Assembly: GCF_029868745.1 (NCBI RefSeq)
Contig: NZ_JARWOP010000193.1
Coordinates: 1-36,780, forward strand
Direction: 5' to 3'
Source of the DNA: Nocardia wallacei
GTDB taxonomy: Bacteria > Actinomycetota > Actinomycetes > Mycobacteriales > Mycobacteriaceae
DNA length: 36,780 nt
In this document: one piece after another, positions 1 through 8,500 of the stretch
How the letters are laid out: every line of letters begins with the position of its first letter
Numbering within the stretch: position 1 is the stretch's first letter
Made by a program: the position numbers and the translations under genes
The notes under the pieces: model-generated
Database searches by the model: none
What the model was told of the DNA's origin: nothing
Seen by the model: only the letters and a program-made list of their open reading frames with translations

Positions 1-211
1 CACCAACACCAACGAGAACATGGGCGGCCGGGTGGTCGACCCCGGGGTGGGCGGGGTTGAGATAAACAAACCCGACCGCAAGCCGCCCAACCAAAAAGCG
101 CCAAAGATCGAGGCCACCCCCCAGCAACCCGCAAAAAAAACGCCCGGGGGCGGGGGGCCCCCCGCGACGCAGGAATCCGGGCCGCGGCAAGCAGACTCGC
201 CGCCGGGGGCG
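1..211. other. Left edge, no gene seen
   Basis: No convincing gene lies here. The frames that stay open show no recognisable domain, and the stretch is rich in homopolymers (runs of C, G and A near 120-165). It looks like intergenic DNA at a contig end, possibly with base-call errors. The DUF2631 gene ends at 212, so its terminator should lie here, but I see no clean hairpin followed by a T-run. Confidence 0.4.
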
Positions 212-493
212 TTAGCGCGGCTTGTTCTTCAGGAACGAGTCGCGGATCAGCACACCCGCGAGCGCGATGGCGAAACCGATGAGGAAGAGGTAGCCGATGT
301 TGCCCGTGCCCGACGAGGCGCCCTGCGGGCCCTCGAACAGCATGGCCAGCAGGATTACCACGACCACCCAGCCGGCGGCGCGGAAGGTGCGCCGCGACTC
401 GCCGCTCCAGCCCCAGGCCGCGGACGGAACCTCGGCGGGATCGACCTTGGTGACGACGGTGCTCTTGGCGGGCTCCAGTTCCGTGGCGGCCAC
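212..493 (-). CDS. DUF2631 family small membrane protein
   Basis: The product is 93 residues. It has a charged N-terminal part ([10 protein letters not shown], then a Trp-containing [11 protein letters not shown] segment) and two hydrophobic segments, roughly residues 46-62 and 75-92, ending in KNKPR. This matches the actinobacterial DUF2631 membrane proteins, whose function is unknown. I chose GTG at 493 because GGAG lies 5 bases upstream; an in-frame ATG at 505 would add four residues but has a weaker ribosome binding site. The gene is divergent from dxr, which starts at 625, so the 131 bases between them should hold both promoters. Family assignment is fairly sure; function is not. Confidence 0.75.
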   Translation of the reverse strand: MAATELEPAKSTVVTKVDPAEVPSAAWGWSGESRRTFRAAGWVVVVILLAMLFEGPQGASSGTGNIGYLFLIGFAIALAGVLIRDSFLKNKPR

Positions 494-624
494 GTTCGCT
501 CCCATCCGTTCCAGTTCGTTGCACAACCTGTGCGCACTCTCGTCACTATGTTGGCATACGACCGCCCGTCGTAGCCAGCGGGGTGAGCGGGTGTCGGCGG
601 CGGCTGATCGGGAACAATGGAAGG

Positions 625-1764
625 GTGTCCGACATCGTGAGAGTCCTGCTGCTCGGTAGCACCGGTTCCATTGGCACACAGGCGCTGGAGGTGATGGCGG
701 CCGACCCCGAGCGGTTCCAGGTGGTCGGCCTGGCGGCGCGTGGCGGCAATACCGAGCTGCTGGCCGAGCAGATCCGGGTCACGGGCACGGGCAACGTCGC
801 CGTCGCCGACCCGGCCGCCGCCGCGAAACTCGGTGTGGCGCTTGCGGGTCCGGACGCGGTGACCGAACTGGTCCGCCGCACCGAAGCGGATGTGGTGCTC
901 AACGCGCTGGTGGGAGCGCTGGGGCTGGAGCCGACGCTGGCCACCCTGGAGTCCGGTCGGCGGCTCGCGCTGGCGAACAAGGAGTCCCTGGTCGCGGGCG
1001 GCTCGTTGGTGACTCGCGCGGCCGCGCCCGGCCAGATCGTGCCGGTGGATTCGGAGCATTCGGCGATGGCCCAATGCCTGCGCAGCGGCCGCGAGAGCGA
1101 GGTAGACCGACTGGTGCTCACCGCCTCCGGGGGACCTTTCCGCGGCTGGACCACCGAGATGCTCGACTCGGTGCGCCCGGAGGAGGCCAAGGCGCACCCC
1201 ACCTGGTCGATGGGCCTGATGAACACCCTCAACTCGGCGACACTGGTGAACAAGGGCCTGGAGCTGATCGAGGCGCACATGCTGTTCGGCATCGACTACG
1301 ACAAGATCGACGTCACCGTGCACCCGCAGTCGATCGTGCACTCGATGGCGACGTTCACCGACGGTTCCACCATCGCCCAGGCCAGCCCGCCCGACATGAA
1401 GCTGCCGATCTCGCTGGCGCTGGGCTGGCCCGACCGGGTGCCCGGGGTGCTCGCGCCGCTCGACTTCGGCAAGGCCTTCACCTGGGAATTCGAGCCGGTG
1501 GACAATGTCGTGTTCCCCGCCGTGGAGCTGGCCCGGCAGGCCGGGAAGGCTGGCGGTAGTGTGACGGCGGTCTACAACGCGGCCAACGAGATCGCGGTGC
1601 AGGCGTTCCTGGACGGGCAGATCCGGTTCCCCGACATCGTGCGTACGGTGGCGCAGGTGGTCGAGTCGGCCGACCGGTGGAGCGCGGAACCCGCTACCTT
1701 GGACGAAGTGCTCGCGGCCGACGCGTGGGCTAGGCAGCGTGCGCGCACGCACGTGGGTAACTGA
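625..1764 (+). CDS. dxr: 1-deoxy-D-xylulose 5-phosphate reductoisomerase
   Basis: Dxr catalyses the first committed step of the MEP isoprenoid pathway: NADPH-dependent rearrangement and reduction of 1-deoxyxylulose 5-phosphate to 2-C-methylerythritol 4-phosphate in the cytoplasm. From GTG 625 the protein has 379 residues. Visible are the NADPH-binding loop [10 protein letters not shown] (about residues 8-17), the metal-binding segment VDSEHS with D142 and E144, the flexible active-site loop around SGGPFRGW and the substrate-binding segment [11 protein letters not shown]. The start is chosen because homology begins just after it; GGAAGG abuts the GTG, so the in-frame GTG at 637 is a real alternative. 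The gene is followed 21 bases later by rip1, as in mycobacteria. Another pathway gene, ispG, lies about 10 kb downstream in the same direction. Confidence 0.97.
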   Translation: MSDIVRVLLLGSTGSIGTQALEVMAADPERFQVVGLAARGGNTELLAEQIRVTGTGNVAVADPAAAAKLGVALAGPDAVTELVRRTEADVVLNALVGALGLEPTLATLESGRRLALANKESLVAGGSLVTRAAAPGQIVPVDSEHSAMAQCLRSGRESEVDRLVLTASGGPFRGWTTEMLDSVRPEEAKAHPTWSMGLMNTLNSATLVNKGLELIEAHMLFGIDYDKIDVTVHPQSIVHSMATFTDGSTIAQASPPDMKLPISLALGWPDRVPGVLAPLDFGKAFTWEFEPVDNVVFPAVELARQAGKAGGSVTAVYNAANEIAVQAFLDGQIRFPDIVRTVAQVVESADRWSAEPATLDEVLAADAWARQRARTHVGN

Positions 1765-1785
1765 CGCAGGAGGGTTCGAAACCGC

Positions 1786-3006
1786 ATGGGGTTCGCGATC
1801 GGGTTCGTGCTGTTCGCCCTCGGTATCACGGTGTCGGTGGCCCTGCACGAATGCGGCCATATGTGGACGGCGCAAGCCACCGGCATGAAGGTGCGCCGCT
1901 ATTTCGTAGGGTTCGGGCCGAAGATCTTCTCGTTCCGCCGAGGTGAGACCGAATACGGCCTCAAGGCGTTGCCGCTCGGCGGTTTCTGCGATATCGCGGG
2001 CATGACCGCGCTCGACGAGCTGGAGCCCGAAGATGTGGACCGGGCCATGTACCGGCAGGCCGCGTGGAAGCGGTTGCTGGTGATGTCCGGCGGCATCCTG
2101 ATGAATTTCTTCCTCGGCTTCCTGCTGATCGTCTTGCTGGCCGTGGCATGGGGGCTGCCCAGGCTGGACGCTCCGCCGGATACGCAGATCATTCCGGCCG
2201 GATGTGTGGCGCCGCAGAATCCGGACGGCAGCGCGGCGCCGTGTACCGGCGACGGCCCGGCTCAGGTGGCCGGTCTGCGGCGCGGCGATTTGGTGAAGGC
2301 GATCAACGGCGTGCCGGTGCACAGCTGGAACGATTTCCGCAAGATCACCGAGAGTCAGTCCGGCCCTATCCTTTACACGGTCGAGCGGGACGGGCAGAAG
2401 CTCGACATCTCGGTGATGCCGGAGCGTGTGGCCACGTATCCGCTGAAGCCGGATTCGGACGAGCGCGTGACCGAGCCGGTGTACGTCAGCAAGGTCGGGG
2501 TCGGCCAGGATTTCTATGCGCCGACGAAATACGGTCTGCTGCCCGCGATTCCGGCCTCGATTTCGTTCACCGGTGAGATGTTCGCCAAGACCTTCCAGTC
2601 GTTGGCGCAGATGCCGACCAAGGTCGTGAACCTGTGGCACGCGGTCACCGGAGGTAAGCGGGACGCGGACACTCCGGTCAGCGTGTACGGCGCCAGCAAG
2701 ATCGGCGGCGAAACCGCCGAGCGTGGGCTCTGGGGCGTATTCGTGCTGGTGCTGGCGAGCCTGAACTTCTTCCTCGGGGCGTTCAACATCCTGCCCCTGC
2801 TACCGCTGGACGGCGGGCATATCGCGGTCGTGCTGTACGAGAAAGTACGCAATGTCCTGCGCGGGCGCAAAGGCCTGCCGCCCGGCGCCCCCGTCGACTA
2901 TATGAAACTTCTTCCGGCGACTTACGTGGTCGTGGTAATCGGCGGGGCTTATATGATTCTCACTCTCGTTGCCGACATCGTGAACCCCATCAAACTCTTC
3001 CCCTGA
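1786..3006 (+). CDS. rip1: Site-2 protease Rip1 (RseP/RasP family zinc metalloprotease)
   Basis: This is an intramembrane zinc metalloprotease that cleaves anti-sigma factors within the membrane in regulated intramembrane proteolysis. The 406 residues match Rip1 of mycobacteria in length. The zinc motif HECGH is at residues 21-25 in the first membrane helix, and the second metal-binding motif, NILPLLPLDGGH, is at about 334-345 with D342. A periplasmic PDZ domain occupies roughly 128-215 and includes a cysteine pair, C140 and C153. The last membrane helix is about 378-398. GGAGGG lies a few bases before ATG 1786. The gene sits just behind dxr, probably in the same transcript. In mycobacteria ispG follows directly; here it is 8.95 kb away. 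Confidence 0.96.
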   Translation: MGFAIGFVLFALGITVSVALHECGHMWTAQATGMKVRRYFVGFGPKIFSFRRGETEYGLKALPLGGFCDIAGMTALDELEPEDVDRAMYRQAAWKRLLVMSGGILMNFFLGFLLIVLLAVAWGLPRLDAPPDTQIIPAGCVAPQNPDGSAAPCTGDGPAQVAGLRRGDLVKAINGVPVHSWNDFRKITESQSGPILYTVERDGQKLDISVMPERVATYPLKPDSDERVTEPVYVSKVGVGQDFYAPTKYGLLPAIPASISFTGEMFAKTFQSLAQMPTKVVNLWHAVTGGKRDADTPVSVYGASKIGGETAERGLWGVFVLVLASLNFFLGAFNILPLLPLDGGHIAVVLYEKVRNVLRGRKGLPPGAPVDYMKLLPATYVVVVIGGAYMILTLVADIVNPIKLFP

Positions 3007-3134
3007 CCGGAGCGGTGCTCGTCTGAGAACCGAGTCCACCGAACGGGTATCTGCGAGCGGTTGTCCCGGATTTAACTTGGCGGGAATGTGTGGGCTGTAA
3101 CGTTCTTCGGCGTTCCGAGAGCTAGGGAGACGCG

Positions 3135-3578
3135 GTGGTGACGAAGAAGGATGCGGCGGGGGCTGTGGTGGCGGCCAAGCAGCGGCTCGGGTTGACTTGG
3201 GGACAGTTGGCCGAGGCAATCGGGCGGGCGCCGGCGTGGACCGTGGCCGCGCTGCTCGGGCAGCATCCCGTGCCCGCGGAGGCGGCGAAAACCATTGCGG
3301 CGATGCTGGATCTCGACGGTGAAGTGGAGTCGGCGCTGCGGGCGCAACCCACGCGCGGTGCGCTTGATAGTCCCGTGCCCACCGACCCGACGATCTACCG
3401 GTTCTACGAGGTGCTGCAGGTGTATGGACCCGCGATCAAAGAACTCATCCACGAGGAGTTCGGTGACGGCATCATGAGCGCCATCAATTTCCGGATGGAT
3501 GTCAAGCGGGTGGAGGATCCTGCCGGGGATCGGGTGGTGGTGACGCTGGACGGGAAGTTCCTGCCGTATCAGTGGTGA
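3135..3578 (+). CDS. cynS: Cyanate hydratase (cyanase)
   Basis: Cyanase converts cyanate and bicarbonate to carbamate, which decays to ammonia and CO2; the enzyme is a cytoplasmic decamer. The protein has 147 residues, close to the 156 of E. coli CynS. The N-terminal part (about 1-75) is the helical DNA-binding-like fold of the family, with TWGQLAEAIGRAPAW. The catalytic Arg, Glu and Ser are present as R89, E92 and S115, at a constant offset of 7 from R96, E99 and S122 of E. coli. The C-terminus KFLPYQW fits the family. Two tandem GTG codons (3135, 3138) can serve as start; GGGAGA at 3125-3130 suits the second better. There is no cyanate transporter or carbonic anhydrase gene nearby. It is convergent with a truncated endonuclease V gene whose missing 3' end is where cynS lies. 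Confidence 0.95.
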   Translation: MVTKKDAAGAVVAAKQRLGLTWGQLAEAIGRAPAWTVAALLGQHPVPAEAAKTIAAMLDLDGEVESALRAQPTRGALDSPVPTDPTIYRFYEVLQVYGPAIKELIHEEFGDGIMSAINFRMDVKRVEDPAGDRVVVTLDGKFLPYQW

Positions 3579-3611
3579 GTCGATTCCGACCGATGGCAGT
3601 GTGATGTCGCT

Positions 3612-4106
3612 GACCGATCCGCGTTCGGCCGGCGGTTCGTCGCACTCGCCCAGCACGTTCTTGCCGACGCCGATGGTCGGCAGGCCCGTGATCAATCCGA
3701 GGTGGCAGGCCAGTCCGAAACGGCGTGGGTGCGCGATACCCTGCCCGTCGCACACCAGGAGATCCGGTGTGGTGCCGAGTTTTTCGAGTGCGGCGAGGGT
3801 GGTGGGCAGCTCGCGGAAGGCGAGTAGGCCGGGGACGTAGGGGAAGGTGATTGTGCCTCGGGCCGTGGCGGTGTCGACGGGTTCGAGGGTGTCGGCATCG
3901 AGGACCACCACGGCCGCGACGACATGACCCGCGTCGTCGTAGGCGGAGTCGAGTCCCGCGACGGTGCGGAAATTCGGAGGACGGGGATCGGTCGTGTCGA
4001 CCGACGTTCGCAACCCTTCTTGCATCTCGACAGCTGCTGCGGGTGTGGTGGGCAGTTCTACCGGGCTTCCGACACCGGTCCGGATCGCCTGGACGGGAGC
4101 CGTCAT
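3612..4106 (-). pseudogene. nfi: Endonuclease V (deoxyinosine 3'-endonuclease), 3'-truncated
   Basis: Endonuclease V nicks DNA at the second bond 3' of deoxyinosine. From ATG 4106 the first 164 or so residues match the family: AGLDSAY with the metal-binding D52, YVPGLLAFRE with E99, LLVCDGQGIAHPRR with D120, and PTIGVGKNVLGECDEPPAERGS. Homology stops there, near 3612-3620. The rest of the domain, about 50-60 residues including the conserved C-terminal VGHRxS strand with its histidine, is missing. The frame stays open to 3072, but that continuation is antisense to cynS and has no family resemblance; no other frame restores the lost part. This looks like a deletion or replacement at the cynS junction rather than a simple frameshift. 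Whether a 344-residue chimera is made is unknown; I consider it probably inactive. Confidence 0.8.
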
Positions 4107-4136
4107 GAGGAGTTCATATCAGCCGTGCGATCGGGA

Positions 4137-5537
4137 TTACGTGGGCGGGTAGCGGCGGAGCCATTCCGCGTCGGTGAGGACGTCGCGGAGTTCGGTGGCG
4201 AGGTCTTGGGCGAAGGCGTCGAGGGTGGGGAGGGATGAGATCGGGTCGCTGATTGCCTTGGGAACCGCCTGGATTCCGTACTCGGCGCCGATGAGCATGC
4301 CGGCCACCGCGGCGACCTGGGGGCGGTGGGTGGCGTAATTCAATGCCAGGAGCAGCGCCTCGCGGACGTAATCGCTGACCATGGCGGAATAGAGGGCGAT
4401 GCCGAGGGCTTCGACGCCGTCGGCGCCGCCGTTGGGGAAGTACTGGCGGAGGTTGTCGGCCTGGGTGGGAGTCCACTCGTCGCGGATCAACCCGACCACG
4501 GTATCGATTACCGCACGGGTCTTTTCGTGGCCTGGCCGGAGGGACACCTGGCTGTAGCCGGCGGCGAGACAATCCAGGAACGGTCGATCGCGGAGCTGCT
4601 GGTGCAGGATGACGGCCAGAGTGGCCGCAGGGAGGTAGTCGTCCGGGTGCGGGTGGGTGAGGGCGGCGAGGGCGACAGCGAGATCGAATGTCTCCGAAAG
4701 GTCTTCCGACCACACCGCGGCGAGGGCGGCACGGACCAAGACGTCGGCACCGCGGGCTTCGCTGCGTGGGTCAGCGGGACTGGAGATGACGCCGGTCGAG
4801 GCGAAGCCGAGTAGAGCGTCGAGGATCGCGGGATCCGGATCACGATTGGATATGAATTCGGTCGCTTGCACGGCAAGCCCGTCGGGGTAATCATGATCAC
4901 CGGCGTCATGGGCGTAAATGCCGCCGTAGATGCGCCACTCGCTGGCCTCGCTCACGAAGTCCTGCTTCATGTGAAAGAGCCAGCGTTGAAACGCGTGCTG
5001 TACTGCCGATACCGGCTCGACCGGCCGGCCGGTGCGTCTCCCGCTGAGAGCACGCATTAATCCCTCGGCAGTGTGCCCCATCAGCTGGGTGATCCAAGTC
5101 GAGCGCATATATGAGGAGGGCAGATAGTCGACGAGCTTTTCCTCTGTGTCTATTGCTCCCCCCGCGTGCCAGATGTACGAGGTCAAACCGAAATTGTCCC
5201 GCGCGTACGCGAACGCATCGCCGATGCCGGCGGCGACCAGAGCTCCTCGGAGCCGCTCGGCTCCTGTGGGCATCGGCAGTCGTCTCGTTCCCCCCGGCAC
5301 GCTGCCGGCAACCTCGTCCGATCGCGAGCCGTAGTCCAGTTCGGCCTCCACGGGAGCATCGATATCGACGTAGTGCTGGTTGTAGTCGCTGTCCTCGACG
5401 GTCCGGCCTTCCGGCCGAAACTCTGCGCGATGCTGCCATCGCCTGGCCCAGTCGTCGTGCCAATGGCCGATCTTGATGCCGACTCTGTTGCGCTCTTTTG
5501 CCGGCCAGCCCTTCGGAGCGATCCTGGGATCTCTCAC
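4137..5537 (-). CDS. Degenerate ADP-ribosylglycohydrolase-fold protein, candidate immunity protein
   Basis: The 466 residues contain an ADP-ribosylglycohydrolase (DraG/ARH) domain from about residue 92 to the end: RGALVAAGIGDAF (98-109), QLMGHTAEGLMRA, ALTHPHPDD, the long helix segment NGGADGVEALGIALYSAM, and NYATHRPQVAAVAG (400-413). In active members the first metal motif reads TDDTQM; here the equivalent is TWITQL (about 147-152). The second, usually GDSDSTG or GDADTIG, reads THRPQVA. Both aspartate clusters are therefore gone, so catalysis is unlikely. The N-terminal 90 residues are charged and specific to this protein. GTG 5537 is chosen because GAGGAG sits 5 bases upstream and the toxin stop codon (5540-5542) lies in that spacer, implying translational coupling. 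Position directly after the toxin suggests an immunity role; that is inference. Confidence 0.8.
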   Translation of the reverse strand: MRDPRIAPKGWPAKERNRVGIKIGHWHDDWARRWQHRAEFRPEGRTVEDSDYNQHYVDIDAPVEAELDYGSRSDEVAGSVPGGTRRLPMPTGAERLRGALVAAGIGDAFAYARDNFGLTSYIWHAGGAIDTEEKLVDYLPSSYMRSTWITQLMGHTAEGLMRALSGRRTGRPVEPVSAVQHAFQRWLFHMKQDFVSEASEWRIYGGIYAHDAGDHDYPDGLAVQATEFISNRDPDPAILDALLGFASTGVISSPADPRSEARGADVLVRAALAAVWSEDLSETFDLAVALAALTHPHPDDYLPAATLAVILHQQLRDRPFLDCLAAGYSQVSLRPGHEKTRAVIDTVVGLIRDEWTPTQADNLRQYFPNGGADGVEALGIALYSAMVSDYVREALLLALNYATHRPQVAAVAGMLIGAEYGIQAVPKAISDPISSLPTLDAFAQDLATELRDVLTDAEWLRRYPPT

Positions 5538-5539
5538 TG

Positions 5540-8500
5540 TTACTCCTCGTCGAGTCTCTTGATAGCCTGCCACCAGATGGGAACTTTGCTCTCCATGAAT
5601 ACTCGCTTACCTGGCCATGACAAATCCTTCGACTGCCCTGGAAGGGCATCGGCAGGCCTGCCGAGCTGTGCAATCTCTCTGGCGGTAGGGAAATCGGTCG
5701 AGCCTTCGTGGAAACGAGCGAGAATTCCCCTTCCTTCGTTGATTGTCGCGAGGAGTTGCTCATACCGCTTTACCCCCTCTGACCTTTCCGGTCCGTCGGG
5801 AATTGATTTCAACTCCGCATATAGTTGATGGGCCTCTCGGAGCATCGCATTGACTTCCCGGGCCAATCGTGGCTTAATATTGCTGACGGCTTCCGCTCGG
5901 AAACGGAAGTCGAATCCCTGTAGTGCCCATGCGTAGCTTCCGACGTCGATATTGGCACGTAGTAGCACGTGGTCTACGTGCGATTCCCGGTACCAGCCGA
6001 ACATTTCATTGTTGAACTCGGTGGCGAACCCTTGGCCTCGGACATGCCGTTGCAAGAAGAGATTGGCGTGATTGGCGATCAGCTGCCCATTATTGTGATA
6101 GTAGGTGCGTGTAGCATCACCTACCTTGATTCCGTTTATATCGAATATTTGTATCGCCACGTTCAGCGCGTCTGAACTGCCGCTAACCTCCGTGACCCGG
6201 GCAATCAGCCCGCCGTACTTTCCATCGATCGCCCGCCGCAGCAGCGGCAGCAGCCGCTCCGGGTCGACCGGCAAACCATGCGGCGGGAACAGATCCCTCA
6301 ACTTCGGCCGGGGCTCTTTCGCCGGCGGCGCCGGATCGTCGTGAGTGTCAGTCGGCGGCGGGGGATCCGTCCGGTTCGGGCTCTCCTCTGCGTGATCCGG
6401 TCGTTGGGGACCACGCTCTACAGGAGCGTGCTCCGGTGTACGCGAATAGGCGGGCTCTGTCGCCCGGCGTTCTGGATGTGGAGCGCTTTCCGGTCTGCGC
6501 TGCGGCTCCGCCCCGGGCCGCCTCGAGGGATGGTCGGACGGCGAGTCCGGACGCCTATTGTCCCAACCGGGTACATGATCCGGCGCCGGCGCACGGTTGC
6601 CGACCGGATGTGGCTCCTGAGGCCGGCCGGTGGTTTCACGCGGCGGTGTCCCCGTGTGATCCGTCGGCGGCCGATGCTCGGGACGTTGCCCGGGCGCGCT
6701 ATTCGGCTCACCCCGGTACTCGGGGCGCCCGCGATTCTCCGACGGATGCGTCGGATTGTGGGTCGCCCGATTCGGCGTACGGGGGTCGATCGGACGAGCC
6801 GGATGTGACGGGGGCTCCGGGCGGGGTGGGACCGTGCTGTGGCCGCTGTACGGGGCGCGGTTCGACGGCTGTGGCGGTCGGGTGGTGGGGTCGTGGGGCC
6901 GGGTAGAACGCGGCGGTTGTGATGAGGAGTCGTAAGGCTGACCCGGACGCGGTGGGCGCGCGTGGGGGATTGGTGTCGTCGGTGCTGAATCGAGACTGGG
7001 CGTATGGGCGTGCGGCATTCCGGTTGTGTCCGGTCGCGCCGGATGTGGTGGGAGTCCCGCGCGTGGTGGTGTGCCGGGGTCGTTCGGTGGCGCCGTGCGG
7101 GCGGCGGATCCGCCGTAGAGAGGTATGTGGGGTGGTGTCGGATGTGGTGGGAGACCGGCACGTGGTTGCCTGTCTGGGCCATTCGGCCGTGTGGCGGGCG
7201 GTGGTGTCGATGGTCGGTCGGCGATGGGCTGGGAGGTGTGTGGTGGTGGGGCAGGACGCGCAGGAGGATTCGACTCTGGGGCGCGGGTGAGGTGTTCGCC
7301 GGGGGCAGGGTGCGGTTGCGGGTAGGGATGACCGGGAGCAGGCGTGGCTCGGCCTGGGGCGCTGGTGCCGGGCGCGCTGGGATGTCTTGTGGTGGGACTG
7401 TTGTCGGGGGTCGCTGCTGGTCCGCTGGTGGCGGGGGGCCACCAATCCGGCAGTCGTGTGGCATCGGCGTGATGGTTGGGGTTCTGATGCGCCCAGGGCG
7501 GTCCGACTGGCGGCGGCTGGCCCGCGAACGGACCGCTCGGCTGGGCGGGTGGTGGCGTCGGAGAGCGGGGCGGCATGTCCCACCGTGCCGGTTGTCCAGG
7601 AGGCGTATTCGCACGTTCCGGCCCGGGGCGAACGTCGTCGGGATGTCCTACAGAGGGAGTGGCGTTTTCCGGGGCGCGTGGGTGGTGTGTGTCGGGCCCG
7701 AAGTCGAGGCTTGTGTACCGAGGTGTGTTGTCTGCGTAGGTATCACTTGAACCGGGTTGGTGTGGAGGGAGGTCCAGGCTGGAGCTCTCTACGCCTGGAT
7801 CAGACCCCTGGTCGGCCAGGTTCCTTCCTTGCGGAACCGGTGGAAGATGTGGCCCGCCGTCTCCATGGGTAGGCCGTCCCCCTTGTTGTCCGGGTCCCGG
7901 ATCTGATTCGTCTGTTTGTCGATGATCAGGCGGCGGTCCAGAAGCTTCTCCGTCGCCCCGAAGCGGTACTCCACCTCGTTCAGGTCGTCCCGAATCAGGT
8001 TGTAGAACACCATCAGTGCCATTGTGGTCCTTCCACAGCGTGTCGTAGCTTTCGCCGGTGCGGGCGGGTATGTCGGCTTGCCAGTCGAATTCCTGGTTCG
8101 CCGCGTTGTGTGCGTCTTCGGCGGTGGCGCGTGGGTTGTTGTGCAGGTATTGGGATTCTGCGAGTTCGTGTTCGAGGAGGGTGATGTCTTGTGGCAGTGG
8201 GTTTCCGGAGCGTAGTCGGATCCAGGCTTCTGCGATGGAGCGTGAGGGTGCGAAGCGTCCGAGTTTGAGTCCGCCGGCTGCCCAGTCGGTGAGCAGGTGT
8301 CTGTCGCGCATGAGATGGTTTTTGATCTGCTCGATCTCGGCGCGGGTGAAGCCGGTGCCGCCGTTCCGGCGTGGTTGGTGGGCGAGGTTGTCCGCGATGT
8401 CTGCGATGTCGCTGTCGTCGGATCGGAAGCGTTCGTATGCTCCTTCGGCCCACTCCACGTCGTGGGTTGGTTCGTGGAGGCCGATCGCGCCGCCGGTTTG

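Noticed and set aside
355..2640. A long open frame on the minus strand across dxr and rip1
   Set aside because: It is antisense to two clear genes, has Arg/His/Pro/Gly-rich composition and no domain; it is a shadow of high-GC codon bias.
3072..3611. Continuation of the endonuclease V frame across the antisense strand of cynS
   Set aside because: It has no similarity to endonuclease V and mirrors the cynS codons; I treat it as readthrough after truncation, not as a protein domain.
6418..7750. Several long plus- and minus-strand frames over the second toxin linker
   Set aside because: All are shadows of the Pro/Arg-rich toxin frame; none has a ribosome binding site or a domain.
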